From Amycolatopsis jejuensis (GTDB lineage: Bacteria; Actinomycetota; Actinomycetes; Mycobacteriales; Pseudonocardiaceae): a DNA stretch of 64,000 bases. Position 1 is the first letter of the stretch, and every line of letters starts with the position of its first letter. The stretch covers positions 372,001 through 436,000 of the forward strand of contig NZ_JNYZ01000011.1 in assembly GCF_000717335.1 (NCBI RefSeq), in the 5' to 3' direction. Below, one piece after another: positions 17,270-25,783 of this stretch. A program made the position numbers and the translations under genes. The notes beneath the pieces are model-generated. The model made no database searches, had not been told where the DNA came from, and worked only from the letters and a program-made list of their open reading frames with translations.

Positions 17270-17662
17270 TCAGCGGCGATCGACGGACGTGCCCCGCCCG
17301 TTCGTGACCATCGGCAGCTCGGTCTCACTCGGGGACGGCTCACTGACGAGCTCGACGATGTAGTGCGTCACCTCGTGGTCCTCGAGGTTGCGGATCCGGT
17401 GCGGTTTCATCGGGCCGCTGCGGCCGACGGTCTTGAACCCGGCGAACCCGCGTCCGGCGTGCTGTTCGAGATCCCAGCCGGAGTCGCCGAGCTCCTGCGC
17501 CTCGGCGCGCCCGGCGTCGGGCCAGAGGATCAGATGGTCGTGGCAGTGCTGGTGGAAGTCGTACATCCCGCCGGGCGGCAGCGTCATCGACCACACGCGC
17601 ACGCGCTCGTTCTCGAACACGAGGGTGTCGCCCGGGTTCGTCGTCCAGGTGGGTTCGGACAT
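17270..17662 (-). CDS. Small cupin-domain protein
   Basis: 130 residues with one cupin barrel: LPPGGMYDFHQHCHDHLILW supplies the first metal-binding His cluster, with HRIRNLEDHEVTHYIVELVS later. The ATG at 17662 is favoured because the conserved segment begins there. It is divergent from the hydrolase/GntR operon and shares a 209-base promoter region containing two putative GntR sites. Small cupins of this kind can be isomerases, oxygenases or lyases acting on polar organic acids; the reaction here is unknown. Confidence 0.78.
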   Translation of the reverse strand: MSEPTWTTNPGDTLVFENERVRVWSMTLPPGGMYDFHQHCHDHLILWPDAGRAEAQELGDSGWDLEQHAGRGFAGFKTVGRSGPMKPHRIRNLEDHEVTHYIVELVSEPSPSETELPMVTNGRGTSVDRR

Positions 17663-17710
17663 GCGGACCTCCACTCGCTCAGGTCCTCGACTGTGGCACG
17701 CGCTGCGATC

Positions 17711-17733
17711 AGATGCAATCTCCCCAAGTTGCA
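17711..17733. promoter_or_regulatory. Candidate GntR site A
   Basis: Inverted repeat TGCAA (17714-17718) and TTGCA (17729-17733), overlapping AGATGCAATCT. It lies about 50 bases upstream of the divergent cupin gene. The core GCAATCT is shared with site B next to the hydrolase start. Confidence 0.5.
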
Positions 17734-17826
17734 CGCACTCGTTCAGATAGCTTCTGACCTGGCTATTCATGACGCGTGGGGAAACTCTCGACGATCTGAC
17801 TCTTGCCATTGGCCGCAGTCGCTCGT

Positions 17827-17842
17827 AGATTGAATGCAATCT
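17827..17842. promoter_or_regulatory. Candidate GntR site B
   Basis: Perfect palindromic element AGATTGAATGCAATCT (6-base arms, 4-base spacer), 30 bases upstream of the hydrolase GTG. Size and symmetry suit FadR/FCD-type GntR regulators, and a GntR gene is second in the operon, so autoregulation by repression is likely. Confidence 0.65.
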
Positions 17843-17871
17843 CACCGGAACGCGTGCACGAGGAGGCCGAC

Positions 17872-18648
17872 GTGGCACAGACAGTCACCGCCGGTGGCCG
17901 CCGCACCGCGTACGACGTATCCGGCGACGGCACTCCCCTCGTGCTGATCCACGGCGCGGAGAGCGACCGGCGCCAGTTCGCCGACTTCATTCCCGTGCTG
18001 CGCAAGGGAATCCGCGCGATCAGCTACGACCAGCGGGACACCGGCGCCGCAGCACCCGCCGGGTACGGCATGGCCGACCTCGCCGACGATCTCGCAGACC
18101 TGCTGGACACCCTCGATCTGCCCGCGGCACATCTGCTCGGCACGTCCTTCGGCGGTGCGGTCGCGCAGCATTTCGCGCTCCGGTCCCCCGATCGGGTGCT
18201 CAGCCTGACGCTGGTGGCCACGATGGCGGCGTACCCCGTGCTAGCCGGATTTGCCGCTCGTGCCAAGGGAATGACCGCGGACGAACACGCGGCGACCATG
18301 CTCGCCGCGTCGGTCAGCGATGCCGCCCGCGCGGCCGATCCGGGGCTACCCGAACGGGTCGCCAAGGCACTCGTCCCGCGCGAGCCGGAACAGCGAGCGC
18401 GACGGCGGACGGCGTTACTCGGCCACGACGTGGAGACCCGGCTGCCGGAAATCAAGGCGCCGACGCTCGTCATCCACGGCACGGACGACCCGATCGTCCC
18501 GTTCGACAGCGCGGTCCGGCTCGCTTCCCTGATCCCGCAAGCACAACTCGTCCCCCTCGACGGCGGACGGCACGGTCTCGGCTTCGAGTTCCGCGACCGG
18601 CTGGCCGCCACCGTGTCCGATTTCGTCCTCGACCACCCAGCCGGCTGA
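17872..18648 (+). CDS. Alpha/beta hydrolase
   Basis: 258-residue serine-hydrolase-fold protein. The oxyanion/HG region is LVLIHGAESDRRQF, the nucleophile elbow GTSFGGAV near residue 97, the acid Asp in IHGTDDPIVPF, and the His in GGRHGLGFE. The GTG at 17872 follows AGGAGG with five-base spacing. It resembles 3-oxoadipate enol-lactonase-like and ring-cleavage hydrolases. First gene of a rightward cluster with a GntR regulator and an APC transporter, so it probably hydrolyses an ester, lactone or amide in the same catabolic route. Confidence 0.88.
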   Translation: MAQTVTAGGRRTAYDVSGDGTPLVLIHGAESDRRQFADFIPVLRKGIRAISYDQRDTGAAAPAGYGMADLADDLADLLDTLDLPAAHLLGTSFGGAVAQHFALRSPDRVLSLTLVATMAAYPVLAGFAARAKGMTADEHAATMLAASVSDAARAADPGLPERVAKALVPREPEQRARRRTALLGHDVETRLPEIKAPTLVIHGTDDPIVPFDSAVRLASLIPQAQLVPLDGGRHGLGFEFRDRLAATVSDFVLDHPAG

Positions 18649-18667
18649 GCGAGGAGGCAGCACCACC

Positions 18668-19393
18668 ATGGCAACGTCGGCCCGAGGACCCGCCCCGAAA
18701 ACCACCCGTGCGCACACCGTCGACACGATCGCGGAATCACTGACCGAACGGATCAACAACGGCGAATTCGACGCAGGCAGCTGGATCCGGCAGGCGGAAA
18801 TCGCGAAGGAGTACGACGTCAGCCGTACGCCGGTGACGGTCGCGCTCAGCAGGCTCGAAGCCGTCGGCCTGGTCGAGCGGCTGGCCAACCGCGGGTTCCG
18901 GATCCGCGTCCCGTCCACCCGGGACATCATCGAGGTCCACGAGGTCCGAGGCGTGCTGGAGGGGCACGCCGCCGGGCTCGCCGCCGCCCGGATCACCGAG
19001 GAACAGCTCGGCAACCTGTTCGAGAGCGTCGAGGCGCTGCGGAAGATCGTCACGGAGCTGCGCGCGGACGAGGCGTCCCCGGACAGCTGCCGGCCCCGCT
19101 GGCACGAGGCGCACACCCTGTTCCACCGCACGGTATTCGCAGCGGCGGGCAACAATCGGCTCGTCGAATCGGCGGAACTGCTGCACCACCGCCTGCCGCG
19201 CAACATCTCGTGGCTCGCCATGGGCGGCGACCCGCGGCTGCTGACCCGCAACGCCCAGCAGCACGAGGAAATCGCGCAAGCCATCGACCAGGGGGACAGC
19301 GACCGGGCCCGAACGCTCGCGATCGCGCACATGGAGTCCGCACGGGACCTCGTCCTCGCCCGGTTCACCGGAACCGGGCCGGACCACCCCTGA
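18668..19393 (+). CDS. GntR-family regulator, FCD subfamily
   Basis: 241 residues. The winged helix lies near residues 18-82 (YDVSRTPVTVALSRLEAVGL is characteristic) and a FadR-like helical FCD effector domain near 95-230, with candidate metal-binding His residues in EAHTLFHRTVF, NAQQHEEI and AIAHMESA. FCD domains usually bind organic acids, often through a metal. A GAGGAGG site precedes the ATG. It is expected to repress the surrounding operon and the divergent cupin gene through the palindromes at 17711-17733 and 17827-17842. Confidence 0.92.
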   Translation: MATSARGPAPKTTRAHTVDTIAESLTERINNGEFDAGSWIRQAEIAKEYDVSRTPVTVALSRLEAVGLVERLANRGFRIRVPSTRDIIEVHEVRGVLEGHAAGLAAARITEEQLGNLFESVEALRKIVTELRADEASPDSCRPRWHEAHTLFHRTVFAAAGNNRLVESAELLHHRLPRNISWLAMGGDPRLLTRNAQQHEEIAQAIDQGDSDRARTLAIAHMESARDLVLARFTGTGPDHP

Positions 19394-19463
19394 TCCAGCG
19401 GGCTCGGCACGGACTGCCGGGGTGCGGGCGGCGCATCCCGCGAACCGGCACGAGGAGACCGGC

Positions 19464-20915
19464 ATGGAAAGCACCGGAAAAGTCGCGTCCGAACCCAGTA
19501 CCTCCCCTACCACCACCCTCACCGGGCGCCGGATGGGCGCGGTCGGCATGACGTTCATGGTCATCGCCGCGACCGCGCCACTCACCGCGCTCGGCTCCAA
19601 TGTCGCCATCAGCTTCGGCGCCGGGGCCGGAATCGGCACCGTCGGGCTGTTCGTCGGCGTGGCCGTGCTCCTCGGCATTTTCGCCGTCGGCTACCTGCTG
19701 CTGGCGCGCTACGTCCGCAGTGCGGGCGGGCAGGCCGCATTCGTGAGCTTCGGCCTCGGCAAACCCGCCGGGACCGCGATCGCGTTCGCCAACACCATCG
19801 CGTACAACGCGGGGTCCGCCGGAATGGCCGTGGCCACCGGGTACTTCTTCTCCCTCACCATGAAGCAGTACACCGGCGTGACCATCCCGTGGCCGATCGG
19901 CGCGCTGGTCGTGCTCGTGCTGCTGGCGCTGATGGCCCGCCGGGGCCTGCCCGCGGCGGAGAAGGTGACCACGCTGTCGTCGCTGCTGCAGTTCGCGTTC
20001 GTGGCGGTGATTGCGGTCGCGGTGCTGGTACAGCGGCCGGAAGGCTGGACGCTCGCACCGTTCGCACCGCACGAGATGTTCTCCGGCAACCTCGCCGTGA
20101 GCCTCGTGTTCATTCTGCTCAGCTACGCCGGTTTCGAAGCGTCCACGATCTATTCCGAGGAAGCACGCGGCGGCGTCCGCAGTGTCCGGCGGGCGACGTA
20201 CGCGTCGCTGATCGGCCTCACCGTGGTGTTCACGCTGTCGTCGTGGATGCTCGCGGCAGCGTTCCCGAACGCGGCCGAGGTGGCCGCCGCCGACCCGGGC
20301 GCGCTGGTGTCCGGAACCGCGGAAAAGTACGTCGGCACTTGGTCGGCGGGGGTCATCCTGATCCTGATCACGATCAGTTTCCTCGGCGCCGCAGTGGCTT
20401 TCCACAACATGGCGGTGCGGTACCAGTTCGCGCTGGCGCGGGCCGGGCTGCTGCCGTCGGCGCTCACGAAGACGGCCGGTGCGCACCAGGCGCCGTATCT
20501 TTCGTCGCTCGTGCAGGTCGGCGTCTCGGTGGTGCTGGTGGTGCCGTTCGTGATCGCGCAGGTCGACGTGTTCCACACGCTCTTCCCGGCAATTGCCGGG
20601 GTCACCTCGGTTTCACTGATGGCAATGATGATCGCGGTGTCGGTGAGCGTCATCGTGGCGCGGGCACGAGGCCGGATCACCGGCGAGATGTTCGCGAGCC
20701 GGATCGCCCCGGCGATCTCCGCGGTGGTGATGACCGTGATCGCGGTGCTGATCCTGGTGAACTTCCCGGCGGTCACCGGAACCGATTCGCCGCTGATCAT
20801 CGCGCTGCCGTTCATCCCGGTCGCGGCCGGGGTGTACGGCGCCATCCGGCAGGCGCGTTCGCCGGAAAGCCCGGGTATCGAAGGCTTCATCGAAAAATCG
20901 CACGACGAAAACTGA
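19464..20915 (+). CDS. APC-superfamily amino acid/amine permease
   Basis: 483-residue inner-membrane secondary transporter with about twelve hydrophobic helices. The start GAVGMTFMVIAATAPLTALG and the helix-1 Gly-rich motif (ISFGAGAGIGTVG) are characteristic of the APC family, as is LSYAGFEASTIYSEEARGG. The ATG at 19464 follows GAGGAGA. It presumably imports the substrate of the cluster, which should carry an amino group, matching the PLP enzyme and RidA downstream. Confidence 0.92.
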   Translation: MESTGKVASEPSTSPTTTLTGRRMGAVGMTFMVIAATAPLTALGSNVAISFGAGAGIGTVGLFVGVAVLLGIFAVGYLLLARYVRSAGGQAAFVSFGLGKPAGTAIAFANTIAYNAGSAGMAVATGYFFSLTMKQYTGVTIPWPIGALVVLVLLALMARRGLPAAEKVTTLSSLLQFAFVAVIAVAVLVQRPEGWTLAPFAPHEMFSGNLAVSLVFILLSYAGFEASTIYSEEARGGVRSVRRATYASLIGLTVVFTLSSWMLAAAFPNAAEVAAADPGALVSGTAEKYVGTWSAGVILILITISFLGAAVAFHNMAVRYQFALARAGLLPSALTKTAGAHQAPYLSSLVQVGVSVVLVVPFVIAQVDVFHTLFPAIAGVTSVSLMAMMIAVSVSVIVARARGRITGEMFASRIAPAISAVVMTVIAVLILVNFPAVTGTDSPLIIALPFIPVAAGVYGAIRQARSPESPGIEGFIEKSHDEN

Positions 20916-20928
20916 ACGGGAGGAACGG

Positions 20929-22047
20929 ATGTCGGTACTGATCACGGGCGCGAGCATCGCGGGATTGACGGCCGCGTACCGGCTGCACGAAATCGGGGAA
21001 ACGGTGACCGTCGTCGAACGGAATCCGGACCTCCGGCGCGCGGGGTCGCCGATCGACATCCGCGGGGACGCACTCGGGGTCGCCGAGCGGCTGGGCGTGC
21101 TCGCCGGCGCGCGGGCGAACCGGGTGCAGTCCTCCGACCGGACCGCGTTCACCACCTGGGTCGACCGCGACTCCCGGCCGGTCGCGGTGCTGCCCGCCGA
21201 AGCGGCCACCGACTCGGAGGAGGACGTGGAACTGGTCCGCGCCAAGCTGATCGACCTTCTGCAGGGCGCGGTGCCGTCCGGGGTCGAGTTCCGCTACGGC
21301 GACTGGGTCGAGGGCGTGACCGACACCGGCGACGCGGTCGAGGTGACGTTCGCCGGTGGCCTGCGGGAGCGGTTCGACTACGTGGTGGGTGCCGACGGCA
21401 TGCACTCCAGCGTACGAAAAGCGGTATTCGGACCGGAACCGGAATTCCGCGTGCATCTCGGCGGGTATTTCGCCATCGTGAACCTGCCCGCGGATTTCGG
21501 GACGGCCGGGGAAAGCATCACGTTCAACACCCCCGGACGGCAGTACTGCGTTTCGAACTACGGCGACTTCACGGTCGGCTATCTCGGGTTCCGCTCCCCC
21601 GAAATCGAATACGACGTCCACGATGCCGATGCACAGAAAGACCTGCTGCTGAAGGCACTCGGCGACGAAACCGGATGGGAGGTCCCGGCGCTGATCCAGG
21701 CCGTCCGGGACGCCCCTGACGTGTATTTCGATTCGCTGAGCCAGATCAAGATGCCGGAGTGGTCGCGGGGCCGGGTCGTGCTGATCGGCGACGCTGCACA
21801 CGCGACGTCGCCATTGTCCGGACGCGGAACGTCGCTCGCCATGCTGGGTGCGGATTTCCTTGCCGCGGAACTCGAAAAAGGCGACCATCGCACGGGTTTT
21901 GCCCGGTATGAAGAGCAGCTGCGGCCGTACGTCGAATTCGCGCAGGGGGTCGCGCCGGAAGCACGGGACTTCATGATTCCCGCGACCGCCGAAGCCCTCG
22001 CCGAGCGTAACCGAAATTTCCCGCTCACCCCGGCCGGAACCGTATGA
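20929..22047 (+). CDS. FAD-dependent monooxygenase (PHBH fold)
   Basis: 372 residues. The dinucleotide motif GASIAGLTAAYRLHEIG occurs at the start, the DG motif as VVGADGMHSSVR and the GD motif as VLIGDAAHATSPLSGRGTS, so all three flavoprotein hydroxylase motifs are present. The group also includes TetX-like and antibiotic-modifying oxygenases. In this operon it would oxygenate the imported substrate or an intermediate. The stop overlaps the next start (ATGA), indicating tight coupling with the PLP dehydratase. Confidence 0.88.
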   Translation: MSVLITGASIAGLTAAYRLHEIGETVTVVERNPDLRRAGSPIDIRGDALGVAERLGVLAGARANRVQSSDRTAFTTWVDRDSRPVAVLPAEAATDSEEDVELVRAKLIDLLQGAVPSGVEFRYGDWVEGVTDTGDAVEVTFAGGLRERFDYVVGADGMHSSVRKAVFGPEPEFRVHLGGYFAIVNLPADFGTAGESITFNTPGRQYCVSNYGDFTVGYLGFRSPEIEYDVHDADAQKDLLLKALGDETGWEVPALIQAVRDAPDVYFDSLSQIKMPEWSRGRVVLIGDAAHATSPLSGRGTSLAMLGADFLAAELEKGDHRTGFARYEEQLRPYVEFAQGVAPEARDFMIPATAEALAERNRNFPLTPAGTV

Positions 22048-22988
22048 AAGGGCCGGAAATTGCCGACATCGAGGCGGCCGCGGAACGTATTGCCCCGTAT
22101 GTTCCGCAGTCGCCCGTCGTCGAGTGGCCCGGCGCGATCCCGATCCGGCTGAAGCTGGAGAATCTGCTGCCCACCGGGTCGTTCAAGATCCGCGGAGCCG
22201 CCGCCACCGTGCTTTCGCTGACCGAGGAGGAACGCGCCCGCGGGATCGTCACGCCGAGCGCGGGCAACATGGCCCGCGCGGCCGCGTGGCTCGCCCACCG
22301 GCTGGGGATCAAGTGCACTGCGGTGGTCCCGGAGCATGCGCCGCGGGCCAAGACGGACGCCTTGGCGGAGTGGGGAACCGAGGTCGTCCGGGTCCCGTTC
22401 GCGGACTGGTGGCAGATCATGGAAACCGGCGTCGTACCCGGGCACGACGGCACGCTGGTACACCCGTTCGCCGACCCGCGCGTGATGGCGGGCAACGGCA
22501 CTGCCGGGCTGGAAATCGCTGCCACAGTACCGGAAGTGGCGACCGTGGTGGTCCCGTTTGGTGGCGGCGGGCTGAGCATTGGCATCGCCGCGGCGGTGAA
22601 GGCGCGGAACCCGCGGGTCCGGGTGCTGGCGGCGGAAGTGTCGACGTCCGCGGCGTTTTCCGCCGCCCTAGGAGCGGGTGGCCCGGCCGACAGCGGGTAC
22701 GTCGCAAGCTGGGTCGACGGCATCGGCAGCCCGCGGGTCGCGCCGGACCTGTGGCAGCTCGCGAATTCCCTGCTCGACGGGTCGATCGTGGTCGAGCTGG
22801 ACGAGGTCGCCGCCGCGGTCCGAGCATTGGCCGGAACGACCAAGGTCGTCGCGGAAGGTGCCGGGGCGACCGCGCTCGCCGCAGCACTGAGCGGTAAGGC
22901 CGGTAATGGACCCATCGTATGCGTGATCTCCGGCGGCAACCTCGATCTCGCCACCCTGCGTACCCTCCTCGACGAAAGGCCCTCATGA
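22044..22988 (+). CDS. PLP-dependent threonine/serine dehydratase-like enzyme
   Basis: Fold type II PLP enzyme, 314 residues. The Schiff-base Lys is in PTGSFKIRGA, the substrate loop is SAGNMARA and the phosphate-binding Gly loop FGGGGLSIG. It lacks a C-terminal ACT domain, so it is a catabolic rather than biosynthetic-type deaminase. The upstream stop overlaps its ATG and its own stop overlaps RidA. Beta-elimination from a serine- or threonine-like amino acid, perhaps a hydroxylated product of the monooxygenase, is the likely reaction. Confidence 0.88.
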   Translation: MKGPEIADIEAAAERIAPYVPQSPVVEWPGAIPIRLKLENLLPTGSFKIRGAAATVLSLTEEERARGIVTPSAGNMARAAAWLAHRLGIKCTAVVPEHAPRAKTDALAEWGTEVVRVPFADWWQIMETGVVPGHDGTLVHPFADPRVMAGNGTAGLEIAATVPEVATVVVPFGGGGLSIGIAAAVKARNPRVRVLAAEVSTSAAFSAALGAGGPADSGYVASWVDGIGSPRVAPDLWQLANSLLDGSIVVELDEVAAAVRALAGTTKVVAEGAGATALAAALSGKAGNGPIVCVISGGNLDLATLRTLLDERPS

Positions 22989-23449
22989 CCCCGGAAGACC
23001 GCCTGGCCGCAGCCGGATTCGTGCTGCCACCACCGCTGCCCGCCGTCGGCGGCTACGTCCCGGTGCGCATCGACGACGGCGTCGCCTATGTTTCCGGCCA
23101 CGCCGCCCTCGACGGCGGCAAAGCAGTCCTGCCCGGCCGCCTCGGCGAGGACCTCACCGTCGAGGACGGCCACCGCTCGGCCGCGCTGGCAATGGTGAGC
23201 GCACTGTCCACTTTGGCCGCCGAGATCGGCGGACTCGGCCACGTGCAAGGAATTCTCAAGCTGCTCGTGTTCGTGAAGGCGACCACGGACTTCGCCGAAC
23301 ACCACCTCGTGGCCAACGGCGCGAGCGAAGTCCTGACCACCGCGTTCGGCGACGCGGCCGCACACGCCCGCTCCGCGGTGGGGATGTCGTCGCTGCCGTT
23401 CGGGATCTCGACGGAAGTGGAGGCAGTGGTAGCCCTGCAAAACGGCTAG
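22985..23449 (+). CDS. RidA/YjgF-family enamine/imine deaminase
   Basis: 154-residue protein of the RidA family, with AYVSGHAALDGGKAVLPGRL and AHARSAVGMSSLPFGISTEVE containing the conserved Arg and Glu positions. RidA proteins hydrolyse reactive 2-aminoacrylate-type enamines released by PLP dehydratases; the gene overlaps the dehydratase stop (ATGA), so it is well placed to clear its product. The variant active site resembles the Rid7/YjgH-type branch more than housekeeping RidA. Confidence 0.85.
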   Translation: MTPEDRLAAAGFVLPPPLPAVGGYVPVRIDDGVAYVSGHAALDGGKAVLPGRLGEDLTVEDGHRSAALAMVSALSTLAAEIGGLGHVQGILKLLVFVKATTDFAEHHLVANGASEVLTTAFGDAAAHARSAVGMSSLPFGISTEVEAVVALQNG

Positions 23450-23491
23450 CGCCGCACCCATCCGCAGCCGGGTCTCCTCCGAATACCCGGC

Positions 23492-25000
23492 ATGACCACC
23501 ACGCGAAGGCCCGCAGCGGCGCTCTGCGGAGTGCTGGCCCTGCTCGCGGCGCTGGCCGCCGGGCAACTCGTCGCGGCGTTGATCAACGGCAACGCTTCGC
23601 CGTACCTCGCGGTCGGCAACAGCGCGATCGACCTCACCCCGCTGCCGGTGAAGGACTTCGCCGTCCGCACGTTCGGCACGTACGACAAGGCGGTCCTGCT
23701 CGGCGGCATGGCGGTGCTGCTGCTGCTCGTGGCCGCGGCGGCGGGCCTGCTGTCGCGGCGGTCGCCGTGGCCGGGGGTGGTGATCGTCGCCGGGTTCGGG
23801 CTGGTCGGCGGGGTGGCGGTGTACTCCCGGCCCGACCTGACGGTGGTCGCGCTGCTGGCCCCCCTGGCCAGTCTCGTCGCCGGGGTGGCGGTTTTCCTTC
23901 TGCTGCACCGGATTGCCCCGCGGAGCACGGATGCCTCCCGGCGCACGTTCCTCCTCGGCAGCGTCGGCGCGGTGGCCGGAGCCGGGGTGCTCGGCGGCGC
24001 GGGTCAGCTGCTCAGCGGGACCCGGGACGCGTCGGCTTCCCGGAACGCGATCGGCCCGCTCGTACCCGCGGTCGCCGCGCCCCCGATCCCGGCGGACGCG
24101 GATTTCGCCAAGCTCGGCACGCCACCGTTCCGGACGTCGAATGCGCAGTTCTACCGCGTGGACACGGCGCTTTCCGTCCCGCAGGTCCGCGCCGAGGACT
24201 GGAGCCTGCGTATCCACGGCATGGTCGAGCGGGAAATGCGCTACCGCTATCGCGACATCCGCGACCGGCCGCTCGTGGAACGCACGGTGACGATGACGTG
24301 CGTGTCCAATGAGGTCGGCGGTGATTATGTGTCCACTTCGGACTTCATCGGCGTCGACCTCGCCGACCTGCTGGCCGAAGCCGGCGTGCGGCCCGGCGCG
24401 GAGCAGCTGTTCTGTACGAGCGTGGACGGCTGGACGTCCGGCACCCCGGTCGCGGCGGCGCTCGATCGTTCACGCGGCGCAATGCTGGCCATCGGGATGA
24501 ATCGCGAACCACTGCCGCTGGAACACGGTTTTCCCGCGCGGCTGGTCACGCCCGGGCTGTACGGGTACGTGTCGGCCACGAAATGGGTGGTCGACATCGA
24601 GGTCACCACCTGGAAAGCACGGCAGGCGTACTGGCTCCGCCGCGGATGGGGCGAACAGGCGCCGATCAAGACCCAGTCGCGAATCGATTCGCCACGCGGT
24701 TTCGCCACCGTTCCCGCCGGAGCCGTGCGGATTTCCGGCGTCGCGTGGGCGCAGCATCGCGGGATCGAGGCGGTGGAGATCAGGGTGGACAACGGCGCGT
24801 GGCAACCGGCGACGCTGTCCGCCGAGGTGAACGTGCACACGTGGCGGATGTGGTGGACGCAGATCGCCGTGAAACCCGGTACCCATCAGGTTTTCGTGCG
24901 TGCCACCGACAAAACCGGGTACGTGCAGACCGCGGCCCGCGCCGGAACGGTCCCGGACGGCGCCACCGGCTGGCATTCCACCACGTTCATCGCCACCTGA
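23492..25000 (+). CDS. Membrane-anchored molybdopterin-dependent oxidoreductase (sulfite-oxidase fold)
   Basis: 502 residues. The N-terminal 175 residues contain about four to five hydrophobic segments, then a twin-arginine-like SRRTFLLGSVGAVAGAG near residue 148, suggesting folded export of the catalytic part. The catalytic domain carries the Mo-ligating Cys in TMTCVSNEVGG near residue 270, and the dimerisation domain follows (FATVPAGAVRISGVAW onward). It resembles actinobacterial YedY/sulfite-oxidase homologues. A fasciclin lipoprotein gene is 69 bases downstream. Substrate unknown; protein methionine sulfoxide or another sulfur/nitrogen oxide is possible. Confidence 0.88.
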   Translation: MTTTRRPAAALCGVLALLAALAAGQLVAALINGNASPYLAVGNSAIDLTPLPVKDFAVRTFGTYDKAVLLGGMAVLLLLVAAAAGLLSRRSPWPGVVIVAGFGLVGGVAVYSRPDLTVVALLAPLASLVAGVAVFLLLHRIAPRSTDASRRTFLLGSVGAVAGAGVLGGAGQLLSGTRDASASRNAIGPLVPAVAAPPIPADADFAKLGTPPFRTSNAQFYRVDTALSVPQVRAEDWSLRIHGMVEREMRYRYRDIRDRPLVERTVTMTCVSNEVGGDYVSTSDFIGVDLADLLAEAGVRPGAEQLFCTSVDGWTSGTPVAAALDRSRGAMLAIGMNREPLPLEHGFPARLVTPGLYGYVSATKWVVDIEVTTWKARQAYWLRRGWGEQAPIKTQSRIDSPRGFATVPAGAVRISGVAWAQHRGIEAVEIRVDNGAWQPATLSAEVNVHTWRMWWTQIAVKPGTHQVFVRATDKTGYVQTAARAGTVPDGATGWHSTTFIAT

Positions 25001-25069
25001 ACGAGTGACCCATCCGGACCGCGACCGGCACCGAATCCCCCGTACACCCACGCAGAATGGAGAACTACC

Positions 25070-25720
25070 GTGAAGTCCCTTCGCCTCGCCGGAATCGGTG
25101 CTGTCGCCGCCATCGCGCTCACCGCCTGCAGCAGTGGTTCGAACGACAAAGCTCCGGCAGCCGCACCGTCGCCCTCGCCTTCGCCTTCGTCGTCGCCGAT
25201 GCCCGCCGCGGATACCGGCGTCACCACCAACGACCAGGTCTTCGGCCCCGCCTGTTCGCAGCTCCCGCAGGGCAGCGCACCGGGTTCGCTCGACTCGATG
25301 GGCCCGCAGCCGGTCGCCAGCGCCGCGTCGACGAACCCGCTGCTCACCAAGCTGGTCGCGGCGGTCAAGGCGACCAACCTGGTCGACACGCTCAACAGCC
25401 AGCAGGCCATCACCGTCTTCGCCCCGGCCGACCCGGCCTTCAACGCCCTCGGCGACGCGAAATTCAAGGAACTGGCTGGCAACCCGGGTCAGCTCGCGCC
25501 GATCCTGCAGTACCACGTGGTCGGCAAGCGGTATGACGCCAAGGGTCTCGCGCAGGCCGGCACCCTGACGTCGCTCAACGCGTCCGGCGGCCCGCTGAAG
25601 ATCGAAGGCTCCGGCGACAACCTGACCGTCAACGGCGCCAAGATCCTGTGCGGCAACATCCCGACCAAGAACGCGACCGTCTTCGTGATCGACAAGGTCC
25701 TCACTCCGGGCACGAACTGA
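25070..25720 (+). CDS. Fasciclin-domain lipoprotein (MPT83-like)
   Basis: 216 residues starting GTG after GGAG. The lipoprotein signal ends in LTAC (Cys20), followed by a Pro/Ser/Ala repeat linker. One FAS1 domain fills the rest, with QQAITVFAPADPAFNAL (H1-type motif) and YHVVGKRYDAK (H2-type). FAS1 proteins mediate surface adhesion or protein contact. Mycobacterial MPT83/MPT70 lie near membrane redox genes, and here it follows an exported Mo-enzyme, suggesting a surface partner. Confidence 0.9.
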   Translation: MKSLRLAGIGAVAAIALTACSSGSNDKAPAAAPSPSPSPSSSPMPAADTGVTTNDQVFGPACSQLPQGSAPGSLDSMGPQPVASAASTNPLLTKLVAAVKATNLVDTLNSQQAITVFAPADPAFNALGDAKFKELAGNPGQLAPILQYHVVGKRYDAKGLAQAGTLTSLNASGGPLKIEGSGDNLTVNGAKILCGNIPTKNATVFVIDKVLTPGTN

Positions 25721-25725
25721 CCCCC

Positions 25726-25758
25726 GACGGGCCCGGCGCGAAAAGTGCCGGGCCCGTC
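25726..25758 (+). terminator. Rho-independent-type hairpin after the fasciclin gene
   Basis: Perfect 12-base arms GACGGGCCCGGC (25726-25737) and GCCGGGCCCGTC (25747-25758) with a nine-base loop containing AAAA. It begins five bases after the fasciclin stop. There is no U-tract, as is usual for actinomycetes. Confidence 0.85.
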
Positions 25759-25783
25759 CGCGCGGATGAGTCATGATGTGCGC

